43,488 nucleotides of DNA from Halomonas sp. KAO (GTDB lineage Bacteria; Pseudomonadota; Gammaproteobacteria; Pseudomonadales; Halomonadaceae): NCBI RefSeq assembly GCF_015595025.1, contig NZ_JADNRL010000024.1:1-43488 (forward strand), in the 5' to 3' direction. Shown here piece by piece: positions 1 to 8,255 of the stretch; positions within the stretch are counted from its first letter, which is position 1, and each line of letters opens with the position of its first letter. The notes under the pieces are model-generated. The model was given only the letters and a program-made list of their open reading frames with translations. It was not told the DNA's origin and searched no databases. A program made the translations under genes and the position numbers.

Positions 1-111
1 CAGCCCGATGACGACGACCCGGCCCCCTACAGCGTGGTGAACTTCCCGACGCTATCGGCGGCAGGTGCCACCGCGACGAAATCGACACTAATTTTTAACG
101 ATCTGTCCGAA

Positions 112-498
112 TCAGGTTGACAGGTTCCGGGGGCGAACCCGCTTCATGAGCATGAGATGGTAGCCACCCGGGGCGAATTCGACCTGCTCCCCCGCCGCCA
201 GCTCCAGTTGGGCGACGGGCTCCATGCGGGTGACGCCATCCTGATTGACACTGCGGTGCATCATGACATTACCGAAAGCGGGGCTATCCGCTCCTGTCAG
301 GGTGACGCCCTTCTCGCTGGTATTGGTGAGGGTGAAATAGCCTGCCGCGGGCAGGTCCCCGGGTAGGAGCCGCAGACGCGCCTCGCTGACCTCCAGTTCG
401 GCAGCCGCCAGCGTGCCGGACGTCGCGATCAGCAGCAGGAAGGTCGAGCACCAGCCCTTCGCTAGTCGCGGCAGACTAGGGTGTGGCGTGAGAGACAT
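112..498 (-). CDS. PCuAC periplasmic copper chaperone, C-terminus cut short
   Basis: Periplasmic copper chaperone of the PCuAC family, which hands Cu(I) to cytochrome oxidase assembly factors. The signature H-x10-M-x21-H-x-M is present with exact spacing (HRSVNQDGVTRM, then YHLMLM). A signal peptide precedes AAAELEVSEA. I place the start at 498 because AGGAGG lies nine bases upstream; in-frame ATGs at 507, 522 and 525 are alternatives. It overlaps the 3' end of ctaG by 23 bases, so the two are probably cotranslated. The protein stops about nine residues after the last copper ligand, whereas family members continue for a further strand. The next frame stays open down to base 27, so a frameshift may have truncated it. 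Family assignment is firm; the truncation cause is inferred. Confidence 0.85.
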   Translation of the reverse strand: MSLTPHPSLPRLAKGWCSTFLLLIATSGTLAAAELEVSEARLRLLPGDLPAAGYFTLTNTSEKGVTLTGADSPAFGNVMMHRSVNQDGVTRMEPVAQLELAAGEQVEFAPGGYHLMLMKRVRPRNLST

Positions 499-1360
499 CA
501 GCGGCATCCTCCTTGCGGGCATCACGGAACAGAAAGCTGAGAATGATCAGAACCCCGATGGCACTCATCATCGTGGCCGGTACCCAAGTCAACAGGCCAC
601 CGAGGAGCTGGTCAGTCAGAGGGTCCAGCGGCCAGGCGCGCCCGCATACCTCATAGACATCGAAAATGACACTCCGGCTGAAGACGATATAGGCCCCCAG
701 CACGATCTGCGGCGGAATCACCACCAGCAGGATGGCGATGCGCTTGCCGTAACCGAGGCCGCCCTGCTGCGGCGTGCGGCGATCCAGGATCAACCACCAG
801 AACAGCAACCCATCCAGCGCCATGCTCCAGTTCATCACTTGATACAGGTCGGTACTCAGCATCGCATCGAAGTGGACCTCGGGAATCAACCAGAAATAGA
901 TCAGCCCGACGAACAGTACGGGAGCGATCAGTGGATGCTGAAGCGTCCGGTATACAGGGCGCAGCAGGCGCGCGACCGGCCTCCATCCTGAAAAGTGTCT
1001 GATTCGGGTCGGCAAGCCGTCCGTCAGTACCGGCAGGGGGGCGGCCAGGGCAATCAGGAAGGGACCGGCGTGATGCAATACCAGATGCTGAGCCCGATGG
1101 GTAAAGAACATGTACTGGGCGAGGTAGTCGTAATGGGTCTGAGTGACGCCATAGATGGTGGCGACACCCAGCAGGTAGGCAAGGACTCGACCTGCGCCGG
1201 TGGCCTCGCCTCGCCGTCGGCACTGCCGGAGGCCACGCAGATAGAGCACGATGGCCAGCAGGCAGGCCCCCGACCAGGCCAGCGAGAACTCCCACGGCAG
1301 CAGGTAGCCCAGAGCAACGTCGAGGTCGATAGCCCGTCCCTCCCCAGAATCGGCATGCAA
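476..1360 (-). CDS. ctaG: CtaG/caa3-type cytochrome c oxidase assembly factor
   Basis: Multi-pass inner-membrane protein of the CtaG_Caa3 family, involved in copper delivery and assembly of cytochrome oxidase. It shows the family pattern: YLLPWEFS at the N-terminus, the His-rich HRAQHLVLHHAGP segment, and hydrophobic helices ending in LLTWVPATMMSAIG. About 294 residues, normal for the family. The only in-frame start that covers the N-terminus is TTG at 1360, with a stop just upstream and no clear Shine-Dalgarno, so the true start is uncertain. It is followed by the overlapping PCuAC gene, forming a two-gene copper-oxidase assembly unit. The 147 bases between this gene and the L,D-transpeptidase stop contain no gene I can support. 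Confidence 0.85.
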   Translation of the reverse strand: MHADSGEGRAIDLDVALGYLLPWEFSLAWSGACLLAIVLYLRGLRQCRRRGEATGAGRVLAYLLGVATIYGVTQTHYDYLAQYMFFTHRAQHLVLHHAGPFLIALAAPLPVLTDGLPTRIRHFSGWRPVARLLRPVYRTLQHPLIAPVLFVGLIYFWLIPEVHFDAMLSTDLYQVMNWSMALDGLLFWWLILDRRTPQQGGLGYGKRIAILLVVIPPQIVLGAYIVFSRSVIFDVYEVCGRAWPLDPLTDQLLGGLLTWVPATMMSAIGVLIILSFLFRDARKEDAADVSHATP

Positions 1361-1507
1361 ACGGTGAGACTAGGAGCCCACCGCGCCATGCGGCAAGGTG
1401 GGGCTATAAACGCAACGCCAATGGTCATGTAGAGCGCTATAGATCCTGGATCATCCGCGACCGACGTCAACATCACGAGACTGACAGGACCCGCCATGTT
1501 GTCGTCG

Positions 1508-2572
1508 TCATGGCCTGCGCAGCGCAATTTCTGCGTAGATACCCTGGTAGTCAGGGTCAGGTGTTTTATCCGGCTCCGGCTTCGGATTCAGGGCTACCAT
1601 GCGACCGCTGGGGTCATCCAACAGGCCGCGAAGCTGTTCATAATCGAAGCTCCAGCCCTCGGCCTTGCGCTGGTTGAGACGGGTGACGGTCTCTACCAAC
1701 GTGGACATGCTGTGCCCCTCCCCCTCCAGGGGCGGGAATGCCTGAACCAGCGGTTGCCCTTCATGCCAGCCGATCTTGATGGGCTGGTTGACGATTCGGA
1801 CCTGGGTGCCGGCGGGCACGCGGTCGAAGATCGACTCGATGTCCCCAGGGAACATGCGAATACAGCCACGACTGGCACGCATGCCGATACCATCCGGCTG
1901 GTTGGTCCCATGGATCAAGTAGCCATCGAATCCAAGGATAATGGCATGGTCTCCCAGCGGATTGTCCGGGCCTGGGGGCACCACGCTGGGTGCCTCTTCA
2001 CCACGTGCCCTGGCTTCACGCTGGACCGACTCGGGTGGGTACCAGGCGGGGTTCTTGATGTTCATGGTGGTCTTGGTCACACCGAGGGGCGTATCGAAGC
2101 CCTCGCGACCGATGCCGATAGGATAGGTCTCGACACGTGGCGTCTCGTCGTCATCCACCTCGGGATAATAATAAAGGCGCAGCTCGGCGATGTTGATGAC
2201 GATGCCAGTGCGCTCTGCAGGGGGCAGGATGAAGCGTCCGGGTATGGTCACCTCGGCACCCTCGCCGGGAATCCAGATGCTCACGTCCGGGTTGGCGCGC
2301 ACGATCTCCCTGTACCCCAGGTTGTGCCGCCTGGCGATATCGAGCAGGGTATCTTCTCGATCCTCCACCGTTATGCGGTAGGTGTCGCCGATCACATTGC
2401 CTTGTTCAGGCAGCGGATAGTGGCCGAGGGGCCACTTGTTTTCCTCCTGGGCCTGAGCAACGCCGATGAACGCAAGCCAGCCTGCCAGCGCTCCCACCAG
2501 TGTGCGTGTTCGAAGCTGCCACCATGGAGATTTCCTTGCTGTGCCAGAGTGGGATTCGGATAACGCCATCAT
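1508..2572 (-). CDS. L,D-transpeptidase (YkuD domain, LysM-like N-terminus)
   Basis: Periplasmic L,D-transpeptidase that forms 3-3 peptidoglycan cross-links or attaches proteins to peptidoglycan. A signal segment (residues 20-41, ending GVAQA) is followed by a LysM-like region (YRITVEDREDTLLDIARRHN) and the YkuD catalytic domain with H221 and C237 in HGTNQPDGIGMRASRGCIRM. Length 354 residues fits the ErfK/YbiS group. The start at 2572 has GGGAGAGA directly upstream. It begins 26 bases after the lnt stop and is the last gene of the zntA-lspA-lnt-ldt run. A cell-wall cross-linking enzyme at the end of a metal-efflux operon is unusual. Function is clear from family; metal induction is inferred from position. 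Confidence 0.9.
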   Translation of the reverse strand: MMALSESHSGTARKSPWWQLRTRTLVGALAGWLAFIGVAQAQEENKWPLGHYPLPEQGNVIGDTYRITVEDREDTLLDIARRHNLGYREIVRANPDVSIWIPGEGAEVTIPGRFILPPAERTGIVINIAELRLYYYPEVDDDETPRVETYPIGIGREGFDTPLGVTKTTMNIKNPAWYPPESVQREARARGEEAPSVVPPGPDNPLGDHAIILGFDGYLIHGTNQPDGIGMRASRGCIRMFPGDIESIFDRVPAGTQVRIVNQPIKIGWHEGQPLVQAFPPLEGEGHSMSTLVETVTRLNQRKAEGWSFDYEQLRGLLDDPSGRMVALNPKPEPDKTPDPDYQGIYAEIALRRP

Positions 2573-2598
2573 TCTCTCCCTTTTCGGCTGGACCCTTA

Positions 2599-4101
2599 TC
2601 ATCCAGACCGACGTGTGTTGAATCGCCATCCAGGCAGCACCAGTAAGGCGGCCAACAGCCAGGTGGGCCAGCTACCGGTTCGGGTGAACGGCGTGTTTCC
2701 CACCATGGGCAGCACCTCGCCGCGAAGGCTCGTCGCCTGGAACTGCGGTGCGCGGGCCGTGACACGGCCCTGAGGATCGACGATGGCGGTCACGCCGTTG
2801 CTGGTGGCGCGGATCAGGTACCGGCCGTTCTCCAGCGCACGCAGGCGGGCCATCTGCAGATGCTGCAGGGGGCCGATGGAGCGGCCGAACCAGGTGTCGT
2901 TGGAGACCGTCAGCAACAGCTCAGCATCGCGCGCCTGCTCGGCGACACGATCGGCATAGATGATCTCGTAGCAGATGGCGTTACCGATGGTGGTTCCGGC
3001 GGCGTGGATCGGCCCCTGAGCCTCGGCCCCGGGGGTCATGACCGGCATGGGCAAGTCGAAGAAAGCGATAGTGCCGGCGAGCAGGCGCTTCAGCGGCAGG
3101 TACTCGCCGAAAGGCACCAGACGCACCTTACGATACTGGCCCTCGGCGTTACCCAGGCCGATCACGCCGTTGTAGTTAGCGCCGCCGTCGCGCTGCAGGA
3201 TGCCTGTGAGCAGGGCGGTGTCGGGCGACAGTTTGGACTGCACCCGCTCCAGTATGGGCCGCGCGTTCTCCTCGAACATCGGCAAGGCCGCCTCGGGCCA
3301 GACAATCAGGTCGAGGTCGTTGGACTGGGCAAGGGTCAACACCGTGTAGATACTGGCCGCCTCACGCTGGCCCTCGGGCGTCCACTTGATCGACTGGTCC
3401 AGGTTGCCCTGCAGCAGGGCGACTCCCAGCGGCTCGCCGGCCGGGAAGGTCCACTGGGCCGGCAGGGCCAGGGGAGTCAGCCAGAGAGCGGCGATGGGCG
3501 CCGCGGCCCACCAGCGGCGGCGCAGGAGCTCCACGCCCAGGGTGCCGGTCAGGGCGGTGATCAGCGACAGGAGATAGACGCCGCCTACCGGGGCCCAGGC
3601 CGCCAGCGGCGAGTCCACCTGAGAGGTGCCCAGCAGCAGCCAGGGAAACCCGGTAAACAGCCAGGTGCGCAGCCACTCGCTGAGTACCCAGGCGCCGGCG
3701 AAGCTGAGGAAGGCCAGGCGTGGGCCCGCGACGCGGCGATAGAGCCAGAAGGGCACGGCATAGAACAGCGCCAGGCCGGCCACGAACAGACCAGTGAGGA
3801 AGAGCGCCAGGGGGACCCCGGTATCACCATAGTCGTGGATTGCGACAAAGACCCAGGAGGTCCCCGAGCCGAACAGGCCCACGCCATAGCACCAGCCGCG
3901 GAGGGCGGCCTGAGCAGATGTCAGGGCATGGAGGCCGACATAGACCAGAGCCACCGCTATCGGGCCCAGCCACCACAGCGTGAAGGGCGCGGCGCTAAGG
4001 GTGGTCAACCCTCCGGCGGTCAGGGCCAACAAACAGCCGAGGACCGGAGAGAGCCGTCCGAAAAGCGTCATGTCCCGGACTGGCGGGTTCTGTGCATCCA
4101 T
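2599..4101 (-). CDS. lnt: Apolipoprotein N-acyltransferase
   Basis: Inner-membrane enzyme that adds the third acyl chain to lipoproteins after LspA cleavage. The N-terminal half is a bundle of hydrophobic helices; the C-terminal half is the nitrilase-like domain. The catalytic triad of the family is visible as E270 (WPEAALP), K325 (YRKVRLVPFGEYLP) and C377 (AICYE). Length is 500 residues, typical of Lnt. The start at 4101 lies four bases past the lspA stop; an ATG at 4071 (MTLFGR) is the alternative. Lnt is normally a single essential chromosomal gene, so an island copy behind a metal ATPase suggests a dedicated or metal-induced supply of the enzyme. Whether another copy exists in the genome cannot be seen here. 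Confidence 0.92.
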   Translation of the reverse strand: MDAQNPPVRDMTLFGRLSPVLGCLLALTAGGLTTLSAAPFTLWWLGPIAVALVYVGLHALTSAQAALRGWCYGVGLFGSGTSWVFVAIHDYGDTGVPLALFLTGLFVAGLALFYAVPFWLYRRVAGPRLAFLSFAGAWVLSEWLRTWLFTGFPWLLLGTSQVDSPLAAWAPVGGVYLLSLITALTGTLGVELLRRRWWAAAPIAALWLTPLALPAQWTFPAGEPLGVALLQGNLDQSIKWTPEGQREAASIYTVLTLAQSNDLDLIVWPEAALPMFEENARPILERVQSKLSPDTALLTGILQRDGGANYNGVIGLGNAEGQYRKVRLVPFGEYLPLKRLLAGTIAFFDLPMPVMTPGAEAQGPIHAAGTTIGNAICYEIIYADRVAEQARDAELLLTVSNDTWFGRSIGPLQHLQMARLRALENGRYLIRATSNGVTAIVDPQGRVTARAPQFQATSLRGEVLPMVGNTPFTRTGSWPTWLLAALLVLPGWRFNTRRSG

Positions 4102-4105
4102 GCCG

Positions 4106-4609
4106 TCACTCGGACAACCTGGGGGAGGGACGTTCATGCAAGGCCGCCATCGCAAAGGTAATGACACCCAGGAACAGGGCGATATCCGCCAGGTTGAAGG
4201 CGGGCCAGTGCCACTCTCGCCAGTAGATGTCCAGGTAGTCGACCACATACCCTCGCGCCAGGCGGTCGATGCCATTACCCAGCGCGCCACCCAGCATCAA
4301 GCTGTACCCCAGCGCCTCCAGGCGGGGCCTGGGCCTGCACAACAGGAACGTCAGCACGATAGCCGCTATTCCTGTCAGGCAGAGGAAGAGGTAGCGCTGC
4401 CAGCCACCTGAATCGGCGAGGAAGCTGAAGGCCGCCCCCGTGTTCCACCAGTGACCCCAGTTGAAGAATGGGGTCAGCGGGATGGTCTGGCCATACGGCA
4501 TCAGCGCCTGCACCAGTCCCTTGATGACCTGGTCGGCCAGGCCGACCATAACGGCCAGTGCCAACCAGTAGCGGCTCTGCGGCGCCATCGCTATCCGTTT
4601 CGTTCTCAT
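4106..4609 (-). CDS. lspA: Lipoprotein signal peptidase (signal peptidase II)
   Basis: Inner-membrane aspartyl protease that removes lipoprotein signal peptides. The family motifs are present: ADQVIKG near the N-terminus, GNGIDR with the first catalytic Asp, and FNLADI with the second. Length is 167 residues. The start ATG (4609) overlaps the zntA TGA in an ATGA arrangement, indicating translational coupling to the metal ATPase. LspA paralogues accompany lead/cadmium determinants (PbrC of Cupriavidus, the lspA of ISPpu12-type elements), so its presence beside zntA is known; the lnt gene that follows is the unusual part. Confidence 0.93.
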   Translation of the reverse strand: MRTKRIAMAPQSRYWLALAVMVGLADQVIKGLVQALMPYGQTIPLTPFFNWGHWWNTGAAFSFLADSGGWQRYLFLCLTGIAAIVLTFLLCRPRPRLEALGYSLMLGGALGNGIDRLARGYVVDYLDIYWREWHWPAFNLADIALFLGVITFAMAALHERPSPRLSE

Positions 4610-6801
4610 GACGTGGCTGCCTGGTAGCGCGGGCTTGCCGAGCCGCTCATGGCGGTCCCTGGTGAGAAGCGATAGCCCAGCAGCCGCATGGCGTTCAGGG
4701 TCACCAGCACGGTGGCACCGGTATCCGCCATCACCGCGATCCACATGCCGGTGATGCCCAGCGCCGTGGTCACCAGGAAGATAGCCTTCAGGCCCAGCGC
4801 CAGGGCGACGTTGGTCTTGACGTTGCGCAGCGTGGCCCTAGACAGGTCGATCAGCTCGGCGATGCCGGTGACGCGGTTCTTGAGCAGGGCCGCATCCGCC
4901 GTTTCCAGTGCCACGTCGGTGCCGCCGCCCATGGCGATGCCGACATCGGCCGCCGCCAGTGCCGGGGCATCGTTGATCCCGTCGCCCACCTTGCCGACCG
5001 GCCCGCGTCCGGTGGCCTGCCATTGCTGCACGCGCCGGGCCTTGTCCTCGGGCATCAGCTCGCCATGGGCCTCGATGCCCAGCGAGCCACCGATGGCAGC
5101 GGCGGTACGCGCATTGTCACCACTGAGCATGACGGCCTCGACGCCGAGACGTGACAGGGCGGCGAGCCCCTCCCGGGCGTCCTCACGCGGCTCATCGCGA
5201 ACGGCGATCAGTCCCAGGGGACGCTCGCTCTCGACCAGCAGGGCGAGACTCTTGCCGGCACCCTCCAGCTCGGCGATCCGGACGTTCAGGTCATGATCCA
5301 GCGTGACTCGCTCGGCCAGGTGGCGAGGCGTGACCAGGCCCAGCTCGCGCCCCTCGACCCGACCGGCGACGCCCAAGCCCGACAGGGCGCGGCTCTCGCT
5401 GGCCAGGGGAAGCGACAGGCCCTGTTGCTGCGCATGGGCGAGGATGGCCGTGGCGATGGGATGGCTAGAATCACGTTCCATCGCGGCTGCCAGCCTCAGG
5501 ATCTCGTTTTCGCCCTGGCCGGTGGCCCAGTCATCCACGTCGGTGACACGGGGAGTGCCGGCGGTGAGGGTGCCGGTCTTGTCCAACGCCACCGTGCGCA
5601 GCTTGCCCAGCTGTTCGAGTACCGCGCCGCCCTTGATCAGCAGGCCCCGCCGGGCGCCCGCCGAGAGGCCGGCAGCGATCGCCGCGGGGGTCGAGATCAC
5701 CAGGGCACAGGGGCAGGCGATCAACAGCAAGGCCAGGGCGCGATAGACCGATTCCGACCAGGCCATGGTCGAGACCAGCGGCGGCACCACCGCCATCAGC
5801 AGGGCGAGCCCCACCACCGCCGGCATGTAGTAGAACGCGAAGCGATCGATGAAGCGCGCCACTGGCGCCTTGGCGGCCTGGGCCTCTTCCACCAGGCGGA
5901 TCACACGGGCGATGGTGTTGTCCTCGGCGCCGCGGGTTACCTCCACCTCCAGGGCGGCATCGAGGTTGACCGTGCCGGCAAAGACGTCGTCCCCCGGGGC
6001 ACGCGAGCGGGGCACCGACTCCCCGTTGATCGGTGACTCATCCAGGTCGGATTCGCCGGTCAGAATACGCCCATCGCAGGGCACGCGGTCGCCCGGTCGC
6101 ACCAGGACTCGCTGCCCAGGCGTGAGCGAGGCGGCCGAGACCTCACGAGTATCCCCATCCTCCATCAGCCTCGCCGTGGACGGCGTCAGGTCCGCCAGGG
6201 CCGAGATGCTGCGTCGCGCCCGTGAGGCGGCCACGCCCTCCAGCAGTTCGCCCACGGCGAACAGGAAGACCACCACCGCCGCTTCGGCGGCGGCGTCGAT
6301 AGCCAGGGCGCCCAGGGCGGCGATGCTCATCAGCATCTCGATGGTGAAGGGGTTGCGCATCTTCAGTGCGCCCCAGGCGCCCTGTGCGATGGGCACCAGT
6401 CCCACCAGGGTGGCGGCGACGAAGGGCCAGCCTCCCAGTACCGGCCAGGTCATGCGAAGGACCAAGGCCAGAGCCAGCAGGCCCCCCGTGACGAGCACCA
6501 GGCGTCCTTTCGCGGTCTGCCACCAGGGCGCTGGGGGGGTATCTGACCCATCCTTCTCGGTATCGGCGGCAAGCCGGTAGCCAAGCTCGTTAAGGATCCG
6601 TTCGATCGTCTGGTGAGACGGGGCCGAGTGTGGTTGGGGGTGTACGGTGACCGACCCGGTCACCGAACTGGCCGATACCGCCTCGATGCCCTCCAGGCGG
6701 CCCAGCGCGGCTTCGACCTTGCGCTCGCAGCCACCACAGTCCATGCCTTCGACTCGTAGCGTGAAGCCCACTGACGTTGCCGTGGATGTCGAATTTTCCA
6801 T
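4606..6801 (-). CDS. zntA: Zn/Cd/Pb-exporting P1B-type ATPase
   Basis: P-type ATPase that exports divalent soft metals across the inner membrane. An N-terminal HMA domain carries GMDCGGC (residues 19-25); the transport site is CPC at 363-365 (IACPCALVIS); D407 in DKTGTLT is phosphorylated; a late membrane segment has MADTGATVLV with the Asp typical of the Zn/Cd/Pb subgroup. The hinge reads KVGDGINDAP rather than the usual MVGDGINDAP. Length is 731 residues. AGGAG lies eight bases before the start. It is the first gene of a run with lspA, lnt and an L,D-transpeptidase. The promoter at 6834-6864 and divergent MerR-family gene indicate induction by Zn, Cd or Pb; the symbol cadA would be equally fair. 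Confidence 0.94.
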   Translation of the reverse strand: MENSTSTATSVGFTLRVEGMDCGGCERKVEAALGRLEGIEAVSASSVTGSVTVHPQPHSAPSHQTIERILNELGYRLAADTEKDGSDTPPAPWWQTAKGRLVLVTGGLLALALVLRMTWPVLGGWPFVAATLVGLVPIAQGAWGALKMRNPFTIEMLMSIAALGALAIDAAAEAAVVVFLFAVGELLEGVAASRARRSISALADLTPSTARLMEDGDTREVSAASLTPGQRVLVRPGDRVPCDGRILTGESDLDESPINGESVPRSRAPGDDVFAGTVNLDAALEVEVTRGAEDNTIARVIRLVEEAQAAKAPVARFIDRFAFYYMPAVVGLALLMAVVPPLVSTMAWSESVYRALALLLIACPCALVISTPAAIAAGLSAGARRGLLIKGGAVLEQLGKLRTVALDKTGTLTAGTPRVTDVDDWATGQGENEILRLAAAMERDSSHPIATAILAHAQQQGLSLPLASESRALSGLGVAGRVEGRELGLVTPRHLAERVTLDHDLNVRIAELEGAGKSLALLVESERPLGLIAVRDEPREDAREGLAALSRLGVEAVMLSGDNARTAAAIGGSLGIEAHGELMPEDKARRVQQWQATGRGPVGKVGDGINDAPALAAADVGIAMGGGTDVALETADAALLKNRVTGIAELIDLSRATLRNVKTNVALALGLKAIFLVTTALGITGMWIAVMADTGATVLVTLNAMRLLGYRFSPGTAMSGSASPRYQAATS

Positions 6802-6833
6802 GGTGACACTCCTGGCGATGGGTTATCTTCTGA

Positions 6834-6864
6834 AGGATAAACCTTGTAGCAACTATAGATTCAA
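6834..6864 (-). promoter_or_regulatory. MerR-family-controlled zntA promoter, 19-bp spacer
   Basis: On the minus strand a -35 box TTGAAT (6859-6864) and a -10 box TATCCT (6834-6839) are separated by 19 bases, the overlong spacer typical of MerR-family targets. The spacer carries the element GTTGCTACAAGG, which recurs nearly unchanged in the CDF promoter at 11240-11270. It lies between divergent zntA and its regulator. Confidence 0.8.
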
Positions 6865-6885
6865 GCCATTCAGGAGGGCTTCAGG

Positions 6886-7344
6886 ATGGCGAAGACGAGC
6901 GATGCAATCGGCATTGGCGAACTGGCCCGGCGTGCCGGCTGCAAGCCCGAAACGGTTCGCTACTACGAGAGCATCGGGCTGGTGAGCGACGCGACACGTA
7001 CCGAGGGCGGTCAACGCCGCTACGGAGAGGAAGCGGTCAGGCGGTTGACCTTCATCCGCCATGCCCGGGACTTCGGCTTCTCGGTGGAAGCGGTGCGTGA
7101 ACTGCTGGCCATGTCAGACCAGCCCGACATGCCGTGTCAGGAGGTCGACGCCATTGCCAAGCACCACCTGGAGGAGGTCGAGTCGCGGTTGCAGCGGCTC
7201 TCCGCACTGCGTAACGAGCTCAAACGGATGGTCAGCCAGTGTGCCGGGGGGAAGGTCGAAAGCTGCCGGATCATCGAAGTGTTGAGCGATCATCAGCTTT
7301 GTATCAGCGACCAGGCCCACGGAGGCGCTCACGACCTGGGATAG
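6886..7344 (+). CDS. MerR-family regulator, CadR/ZntR/PbrR-like
   Basis: Metal-responsive transcription activator of the MerR family, 152 residues. The winged-helix N-terminus (IGIGELARRAGCKPETVRYY) is followed by a dimerisation helix with C84 (MPCQEVDAIA) and a metal-loop with C119 and C127 (CAGGKVESC). The Cys at the start of the dimerisation helix marks the divalent-metal branch (Zn, Cd, Pb, Hg) rather than Cu-sensing CueR. AGGAGG stands eight bases before the start codon. It is divergent from zntA across an 84-bp gap containing the zntA promoter, and by promoter similarity it may also control the CDF gene at 11205. The exact metal cannot be told from sequence. Confidence 0.88.
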   Translation: MAKTSDAIGIGELARRAGCKPETVRYYESIGLVSDATRTEGGQRRYGEEAVRRLTFIRHARDFGFSVEAVRELLAMSDQPDMPCQEVDAIAKHHLEEVESRLQRLSALRNELKRMVSQCAGGKVESCRIIEVLSDHQLCISDQAHGGAHDLG

Positions 7345-7365
7345 GCATCTGGACGGATCGGTATG

Positions 7366-8148
7366 CTAGCCCAGCGAGACATCCAGAAACAGCATGAGCA
7401 CCAATCCCACCGAGAGCCCCAGCGTTGCCTTGTTCTGGTGGCCGCTTCGGTGGGTCTCGGGAATGATCTCATGGCTGATGACATAGAGCATGGCGCCGGC
7501 GGCGAAGGCCAGCCCCCAGGGGAGCAGCACTTGTGACATGCTGACGACTCCCGCACCCAGCAGGCCACCTAACGGCTCGACCAGTCCGGTGAGAGAGGCA
7601 ATGGTCCAGGACCGCCAGCGGGAATAGCCCTCACCGAGCAGTGCCACCGCCACCGCCAGGCCTTCCGGTGCATTCTGCAGGCCGATACCAATGGCGAGAG
7701 GAAGGCCACCCTCACGCCCCCCAGCGCCAAAGGCCACGCCAACCGCCAGACCCTCTGGCAGGTTGTGGATCGTGATGGCAATGATGAACAACCAGATTCG
7801 GCGCAGCGATGCCGCCTGTGGCCCTTCACGTCCCTGCTCGAAATGCTCGTGGGGGAGTCGCTCATTCAGCAGGGCGACCAGCCCAATCCCCATCAGTATC
7901 GACGCGCAGGCAATGGCGGCAGGCAAGACGCTACCGCCATAGCGCAGTCCAGAAGCTTCCAGGGAGGGAATGATCAGTGAAAAGAAGGACGCTGCCAGCA
8001 TGACACCGGCGGCGAACCCGAGTGCCAGGTCGCGAACGGCACGATCGGGCGCCTTGCTGATCAGGATAGGTAGCGCTCCGATCGCGGTCATCGAACCAGC
8101 GGCAAGACTACCCAAAAACCCCAGCGTGACTGGAGAGACACCTTCCAT
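7366..8148 (-). CDS. ZIP-family metal transporter (GufA/ZupT-like)
   Basis: Inner-membrane ZIP transporter for divalent metals, 260 residues. The paired metal-binding motifs are present: HNLPEGLAVGVAFG in helix IV and NAPEGLAVAVAL in helix V; a His-containing loop (NERLPHEHFEQGRE) lies between helices III and IV. The start at 8148 has GGAAGGG six bases upstream; upstream in-frame codons lack a better site. The gene is convergent with the MerR-family regulator (21 bases between stops) and follows the M23 peptidase by 107 bases, so it may be the last gene of the CDF-DsbA-M23 run. ZIP proteins usually import, which is odd among exporters; some GufA relatives may work otherwise. Confidence 0.88.
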   Translation of the reverse strand: MEGVSPVTLGFLGSLAAGSMTAIGALPILISKAPDRAVRDLALGFAAGVMLAASFFSLIIPSLEASGLRYGGSVLPAAIACASILMGIGLVALLNERLPHEHFEQGREGPQAASLRRIWLFIIAITIHNLPEGLAVGVAFGAGGREGGLPLAIGIGLQNAPEGLAVAVALLGEGYSRWRSWTIASLTGLVEPLGGLLGAGVVSMSQVLLPWGLAFAAGAMLYVISHEIIPETHRSGHQNKATLGLSVGLVLMLFLDVSLG

Positions 8149-8255
8149 AGACCCTTCCACTTTGGAGGATTGGTACTGCAGGGAATGTTGAGACACACGA
8201 CGATAGCCATCACATGGCCACCGATGCGTGTCATACAACAAGTCAGCCTGGCGGC

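Noticed and set aside
2860..4161. Long open frame on the plus strand opposite lnt
   Set aside because: It is the antisense shadow of lnt in GC-rich DNA; it has no family motifs, while the minus-strand frame has the full Lnt triad.
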